This document shows, in pieces, positions 32,088 to 37,242 of a stretch of DNA of 37,242 bases. The stretch spans positions 1 to 37,242 of the forward strand of contig JAGOBB010000021.1 in assembly GCA_017983615.1 (NCBI GenBank). Reading direction: 5' to 3'. The notes under the pieces are model-generated. The model worked only from the letters and a program-made list of their open reading frames with translations, was not told the DNA's origin and searched no databases. Within the stretch, counting starts at the first letter, position 1. Every line of letters starts with the position of its first letter. Source of the DNA: Azonexus sp. (GTDB lineage Bacteria > Pseudomonadota > Gammaproteobacteria > Burkholderiales > Rhodocyclaceae). The position numbers were made by a program, and so were the translations under genes.

Positions 32088-32120
32088 ACTATGATGCCTG
32101 TGAATTAATTCGCGCTTAGG
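32088..32120 (-). promoter_or_regulatory. Possible third TTAAG-type box and promoter, upstream of receptor 1
   Basis: The minus strand has CCTAAG (32115-32120), 5 bp, ATTAAT (32104-32109), 10 bp, CATAGT (32088-32093), i.e. the same geometry as the SHP and czc promoters. The half-sites and -10 are weaker matches, and the gene start is 105 bp further on, so confidence is lower. Confidence 0.45.
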
Positions 32121-32164
32121 CGAAGAGCGTGCAAATTGGGATGCGGGTCGATCTGGGAGGGGGC

Positions 32165-33244
32165 TCAGGCGAGCAGTGCGACGGCCTTGATCTGGGCGCG
32201 CAGGGCAAGGCCGGGACGGATGTCCAGCTTGTTGGCCGAGCGCTGCGTAATGCGGGCGAGCAGGGGTTCGCCAGCGACATCGAGTCTGACTAGCACGTGG
32301 CCCGGCGTGTCGGTTGGCGCCAGGTCGATGACGATGGCGCTGACGCAATTCAGGATACTGGTCTGCACCTGCGGGACGAGGGCCAGGCTGACGTCGCGGG
32401 CATGGATGCGGCAGCGCAGCCAGCTGCCGACCGGTTCCTGGCAACGCGTCACGTAGATCGAGCCACCGGGAAATTCTAGGCGTGTCAGGCCGTCCGCCTC
32501 ATGCGCGGCGACCGTGGCTTCGATGACGACACCGGCATCGTCGGCGAAGGCGGCCGGCAGGTCGATACGGCTCAACACGTCGTTCAGCGCGCCACTGGCG
32601 ACCACCCGGCCTTCGTCGAGAAGGACCAGATGGTCGGCCAGGCGGGCGACTTCATCGGGGGCGTGGCTGACGTAGACGATCGGAATGGCCAGTTCGCGGT
32701 GCAGGCGTTCAAGGTAGGGCAGGATTTCCTGCTTGCGCTTGAGGTCCAGCGCGGCCAGCGGCTCGTCCATGAGCAGGATTTTCGGCGCAGCGAGCAGGGC
32801 GCGGGCGATGGCGACGCGCTGACGTTCGCCGCCGGAGAGCTGGTTGGGCGAACGGTCGAGCAGGTGGCCAATGCCGAGCATGTTGGCCATTTCCGGCAGT
32901 GAAGCGCCAAATGCTACGGTCGCCCCTCTTTTTTGGCCAAATTCCATATTTCCGCGCACCGACAGGTGCGGGAACAGGCTGGCCTCCTGGAAGACGACGC
33001 CCAGCGCGCGCTGGTGGGGCGGCAGGAACAGGCCGCGGGCTTCGTCTTGCCAGACCTCGTCGCCGACGGCGAAATAGCCGCCCGGCGCCCGCTCCAGCCC
33101 GGCCATGGCGCGCAGGCAGGTGGTCTTGCCCGAGCCGGAGTGGCCGAACAGCGCCGTGACGCCTCGCCCGGGCAGATTCAGGTCAACATCGAGGCTGAAA
33201 TCGCTGCGCTCGATACGGAGCTTTGCACGAACTCCCTGGCTCAT
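32165..33244 (-). CDS. modC: ModC, molybdate ABC transporter ATPase
   Basis: 359 aa. The ATPase domain has Walker [10 protein letters not shown] near residue 34, signature [12 protein letters not shown], Walker [13 protein letters not shown] and the switch His in VSHAPDEV. The C-terminal 120 residues form the TOBE/molybdate-binding domain. Molybdate supply serves the FeMo cofactor. The start overlaps the modB stop (ATGA). A dispersed repeat (32910-32945), on the opposite strand to the gene, encodes [12 protein letters not shown] between the Q-loop region and the LGIGHLLDR helix, where ModC proteins have a variable linker. Confidence 0.93.
   Translation of the reverse strand: MSQGVRAKLRIERSDFSLDVDLNLPGRGVTALFGHSGSGKTTCLRAMAGLERAPGGYFAVGDEVWQDEARGLFLPPHQRALGVVFQEASLFPHLSVRGNMEFGQKRGATVAFGASLPEMANMLGIGHLLDRSPNQLSGGERQRVAIARALLAAPKILLMDEPLAALDLKRKQEILPYLERLHRELAIPIVYVSHAPDEVARLADHLVLLDEGRVVASGALNDVLSRIDLPAAFADDAGVVIEATVAAHEADGLTRLEFPGGSIYVTRCQEPVGSWLRCRIHARDVSLALVPQVQTSILNCVSAIVIDLAPTDTPGHVLVRLDVAGEPLLARITQRSANKLDIRPGLALRAQIKAVALLA
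32910..32945 (+). repeat. Dispersed ~36-bp repeat, copy 5 (antisense inside modC)
   Basis: It begins AATGCTACGGTC and ends GGCCAAATTCC. The middle is CGCCCCTCTTTTTT, with the A-run replaced by a T-run. Length stays in frame with modC. Confidence 0.82.
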
Positions 33245-33915
33245 GTTGTCTTGCGCCGCGCCGGGTTGAAGGTGTACAGCGCCAGCAGCACGACGAAGCT
33301 GAACAGCACCATGCCGCCGGCCAGCCAGTGGGCCTGGGTGTACTCCAGCGCCTCGACGTGGTCATAAATCTGCACCGAGACGACGCGGGTTTTCTCCGGG
33401 ATGTTGCCGCCGATCATCAGCACGATGCCGAATTCGCCGACGGTGTGGGCAAAGCCGAGGATTGCGCCGCTTAAAAAGCCGGGCTTGGCCAGCGGCACGG
33501 CGACCGACCAGAAGGCGTCCCACGGGCTGGCGCGCAGGGTCGCGGCAACCTCCAGTGGCCGTTCGCCGATCGCCTCGAAGGCGTTCTGGATCGGCTGGAC
33601 GACGAAAGGCAGTGAATAAAACACCGAGGCGATGACTAGGCCGGGAAAGGTGAAGGGCAACAGGCCGAGGCCGAGCGACTGGGTGAGCTGGCCGACCGGT
33701 CCGTTCGGCCCCATGACGACGAGCAGGTAAAAGCCGATGACGGTAGGCGGCAGGACCAGCGGCAGGGCGACAACGGCGCCGACCACGCCCTTGAAGACCG
33801 AGCGCGTGCGGGCCAGCCACCAGGCGATGGGCGTGCCGATAAACAGCAGCAACAGGGTGACCACCGTCGCCAGCTTGAGCGTCAGCCAGACGGCGGCGAG
33901 ATCGGTGCTATCCAT
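33241..33915 (-). CDS. modB: ModB, molybdate ABC transporter permease
   Basis: A 224-aa inner-membrane permease with about five to six helices and the EAA-loop motif near [25 protein letters not shown], the contact site for Mod[11 protein letters not shown] and [19 protein letters not shown] are typical of ModB. It begins 7 nt from the end of foldback element C, with no strong ribosome site in between, so its translation may depend on coupling or stem opening. Confidence 0.93.
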   Translation of the reverse strand: MDSTDLAAVWLTLKLATVVTLLLLFIGTPIAWWLARTRSVFKGVVGAVVALPLVLPPTVIGFYLLVVMGPNGPVGQLTQSLGLGLLPFTFPGLVIASVFYSLPFVVQPIQNAFEAIGERPLEVAATLRASPWDAFWSVAVPLAKPGFLSGAILGFAHTVGEFGIVLMIGGNIPEKTRVVSVQIYDHVEALEYTQAHWLAGGMVLFSFVVLLALYTFNPARRKTT

Positions 33916-33922
33916 GCAGATC

Positions 33923-34083
33923 AGAGCCTGTGAATTTTTTGGACGCGCCCGAGCAACGTGTCCGGGCGAGCACGATCAAGGCGCAAAGCACAGCCATAGC
34001 TCGGGCTATGGTGAGCATTTGCAACGCCGAGCGGGCTCGCCTGGGCGCGGGGAGCGGGCGTGGACAAGAATTTCACAGGCTCT
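33923..34083. mobile_element. 161-bp foldback element C between nifX-like and modB
   Basis: The ends AGAGCCTGTGAA and TTCACAGGCTCT are inverted repeats. The similarity of left arm to reverse-complemented right arm continues imperfectly for most of the element, and the centre is a perfect hairpin CCATAGC-TCGG-GCTATGG. It begins right after the TAA of the upstream gene and ends 7 nt before the modB ATG. It looks like a MITE- or REP-type palindromic element. It shares TTGGACGCG near the left end with element A and a GGCGC(A/G)AAGC block before the central hairpin with both A and B. Confidence 0.8.
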
Positions 34084-36057
<1,974 letters not shown>

Positions 36058-36069
<12 letters not shown>

Positions 36070-36093
36070 TTTTTCCTGCCGACCGTAGGATTT
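36058..36093 (-). repeat. Dispersed ~36-bp repeat, copy 6 (contains the flavodoxin start)
   Basis: On the minus strand it reads AAATCCTACGGTC, then GGCAGGAAAAAATGGC and AAAAATCGG. The ATG inside is the flavodoxin start codon. The copy fills most of the 34-bp gap between NifZ and flavodoxin. Confidence 0.8.
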
Positions 36094-36103
36094 GCCTTCG
36101 ATG

Positions 36104-36367
36104 TCATGGCTGCGCGTTCTGCGTCAATTCGTCCGGCAGGCAGCCGACCGGGTGGCCAAGGTTGCCATCCGGGCCGTTCTCGAACTGGACCAGGTAGATT
36201 TCCTTGGTTTCGTCCATCTCGGCAACGCCGAAATGAACCACCACGCCGCGCATGCCGGCGGGCGCGATCAGGCCTTCTTCCTCGGCGATGCCGGGCATGC
36301 CGCCGTCGTTGAGAATGTCTTCGGCCGCAAAGACCATGTCGCCGACTTCGTACTGGATCTTTTCCAT
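36104..36367 (-). CDS. nifZ: NifZ-family protein
   Basis: NifZ helps form the P-cluster of the MoFe protein. This 87-aa protein contains the compact NifZ domain: YEVGDMVFAAEDILNDGGMPGI, then GMRGVVVHFG and EIYLVQFENGPDGNLGHPVGC. Typical NifZ proteins can be longer with extra C-terminal tails; here only the SH3-like core is present. The start at 36367 has GGAG 9 nt upstream and lies 4 bp after the ferredoxin stop. Confidence 0.87.
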   Translation of the reverse strand: MEKIQYEVGDMVFAAEDILNDGGMPGIAEEEGLIAPAGMRGVVVHFGVAEMDETKEIYLVQFENGPDGNLGHPVGCLPDELTQNAQP

Positions 36368-36371
36368 GATC

Positions 36372-36701
36372 TCAGCTCCAGACATCGGCCGGCGCCAGCA
36401 GGCGCTCGACGGGTTGGTCGAACATCAGGTGCTCGTCGATGATCACGCCGACATCCTCCGGCTTGACGCCGGTGTACATGATGCCTTCCGGGTAGACCAG
36501 CACGCTCGGGCCGAGGTGGCAGGGGCCGAGGCAGCCGGTATTGGTCAGCTGAAAGCCGGAAGCCCACAGGTTGCGGGTGGTGAATTCGTCCGAAAATGCC
36601 TGCCAGGTCGAGCCGCAGCCCTTTTCCTGGCAGGAACCGCGTGGATGTCCGTTGGGGCGCCCCTGGACGCAGACGAGAACGTGTTTCTTGGGTTTTGGCA
36701 T
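36372..36701 (-). CDS. Thioredoxin-like [2Fe-2S] ferredoxin
   Basis: A 109-aa ferredoxin of the thioredoxin-fold class found in nif clusters, with ligand cysteines C11, C24, C57 and C61 (CVQGRPNG start, then GCLGPCHLGPSVLVYPEG). An extra cysteine lies in EKGCGS. Probable role: electron donor in nitrogen fixation or Fe-S cluster protection. It is the first gene of the operon that follows the sigma-54 promoter at 36732-36746. Confidence 0.9.
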   Translation of the reverse strand: MPKPKKHVLVCVQGRPNGHPRGSCQEKGCGSTWQAFSDEFTTRNLWASGFQLTNTGCLGPCHLGPSVLVYPEGIMYTGVKPEDVGVIIDEHLMFDQPVERLLAPADVWS

Positions 36702-36731
36702 GGAGCTCTCCTTATCGATGGGTAAACCATT

Positions 36732-36746
36732 GCAAGGGGAGTGCCA
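36732..36746 (-). promoter_or_regulatory. Sigma-54 (-24/-12) promoter of the nif-mod operon
   Basis: The minus strand reads TGGCAC-N5-TTGC, identical in core and spacing to the nifB promoter, with a leader of about 20 nt before the ferredoxin ATG. Confidence 0.92.
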
Positions 36747-36789
36747 GCTAAGTATCCAATGAATTCAGTGACTTGACGAAATCTGGCTA

Positions 36790-36805
36790 TGTCGGGTTTG
36801 CGACA
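36790..36805. promoter_or_regulatory. NifA upstream activator sequence (TGT-N10-ACA)
   Basis: TGTCGGGTTTGCGACA has the exact TGT-N10-ACA form and lies about 44-59 bp upstream of the -24 element. It agrees with the nifB arrangement. Confidence 0.83.
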
Positions 36806-36839
36806 AGGCTGCAAGATGGCTTGCCGGCCTTGAATGGGC

Positions 36840-36855
36840 TGTGAATTTGATCACG
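36840..36855 (+). promoter_or_regulatory. Possible CRP/FNR-family site
   Basis: TGTGAATTTGATCACG matches TGTGA-N6-TCAC(A) with one mismatch at the last base. It lies 55 bp upstream of the 66-aa gene ATG, between it and the nif operon. Confidence 0.45.
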
Positions 36856-36909
36856 GACGCTTTGTGGCAATTTGGAGAAAATTCGCGCATAGATTTACGA
36901 AAGAAAAAA

Positions 36910-37110
36910 ATGTCCGTTTCAGCCTCCAAGACCACTCAGAATCTGACCGGCAGCGCAGCTGCAGGCAAGGGTGGGATGCACGGTGGCGACGGCGATTTCG
37001 GGGCTTTCAGCCTGCGCGATACGCTGAACGGAATTGTCGTTCGCGAGGCGAATTTCAGCGAATTCCTGGCAGCGCTGAAATCTTTCGGCATGCAGCCGAC
37101 AAGGCAATAA
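36910..37110 (+). CDS. Hypothetical protein, 66 aa
   Basis: An unknown small protein with a low-complexity N-terminus (Ser/Thr/Gly, GSAAAGKGGMHGGDGDFGAF) and an ordered C-terminal part LRDTLNGIVVREANFSEFLAALKSFGMQ. An ATG at 36910 is preferred over one at 36841, because the earlier part overlaps a CRP-like site. It has only a weak ribosome site. It diverges from the nif-mod operon and could be controlled from the shared region. Confidence 0.55.
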   Translation: MSVSASKTTQNLTGSAAAGKGGMHGGDGDFGAFSLRDTLNGIVVREANFSEFLAALKSFGMQPTRQ

Positions 37111-37140
37111 GCCAGGCGCCGGAAGCTGGCGCGAAAAGGG

Positions 37141-37215
<75 letters not shown>

Positions 37216-37242
37216 AACCTGGTGCGTCCTGACGGGCTCGAA

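Overview
The window looks like chromosomal DNA of a high-GC, nitrogen-fixing betaproteobacterium, most likely a Rhodocyclales member (Dechloromonas/Azonexus-like). The evidence is a nifB start at the left edge, a nif-mod operon at the right edge, an SHP/DHC haem operon, and the overall gene style. This placement is inference from gene content, not from a marker gene.

Layout. 1-640: 5' end of nifB (minus) with a sigma-54 promoter and a NifA site. 638-7371: cytochrome P460, the ribosome rescue factor ArfB, a STAS-like protein in a lower-GC patch, rRNA methyltransferase RlmA, an ABC-F ATPase, a stand-alone (Fe-S)(CCG) protein and an unknown gene. 7469-11288: one minus-strand operon, SHP - DHC - cytochrome b - response regulator - histidine kinase, preceded by an array of 11-bp-spaced TTAAG-type boxes. 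11341-13750: a terminator, small unknowns and a RES/Xre toxin-antitoxin pair with a 20-bp palindromic operator. 13881-21321: metal-handling block, with an RND efflux operon (czcB-czcA-DUF3240-czcC) followed by an HvfA-like metallophore precursor, a DoxX protein and a membrane-anchored unknown. 21544-27278: ankyrin protein, small zinc-ribbon protein, ygiD - cytochrome b561 - yceI - yceI, LysR regulator, GlsB and SIMPL proteins. 27293-31983: TonB receptor - YfiR - TonB receptor. 32165-36701: modC, modB, NifX-like, modA, unknown 101-aa protein, flavodoxin, NifZ, [2Fe-2S] ferredoxin, read leftward from a second sigma-54/NifA promoter. 36910-37215: a 66-aa unknown gene and tRNA-Thr(GGT).

Three kinds of non-coding structure go beyond ordinary annotation. 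(1) Two 240-bp foldback elements (10094-10333 and 19952-20191) share a 54-bp core. Their 20-bp inverted-repeat arms differ between copies but stay complementary within each copy. Each sits between the stop codon of one operon gene and the start codon of the next, so the downstream ribosome-binding site lies inside the arm stem. A 161-bp foldback (33923-34083) sits in the same way between nifX-like and modB. (2) The SHP operon and the metal-efflux operon have the same promoter layout (TTAAG-type box, 5 bp, box, 10 bp, TACACT). This suggests the QseB/PmrA-type regulator encoded in the SHP operon also controls metal efflux, and a third such site lies ahead of the TonB-YfiR operon. (3) A roughly 36-bp dispersed repeat occurs six times, three times inside genes and once supplying the start codon of the flavodoxin.
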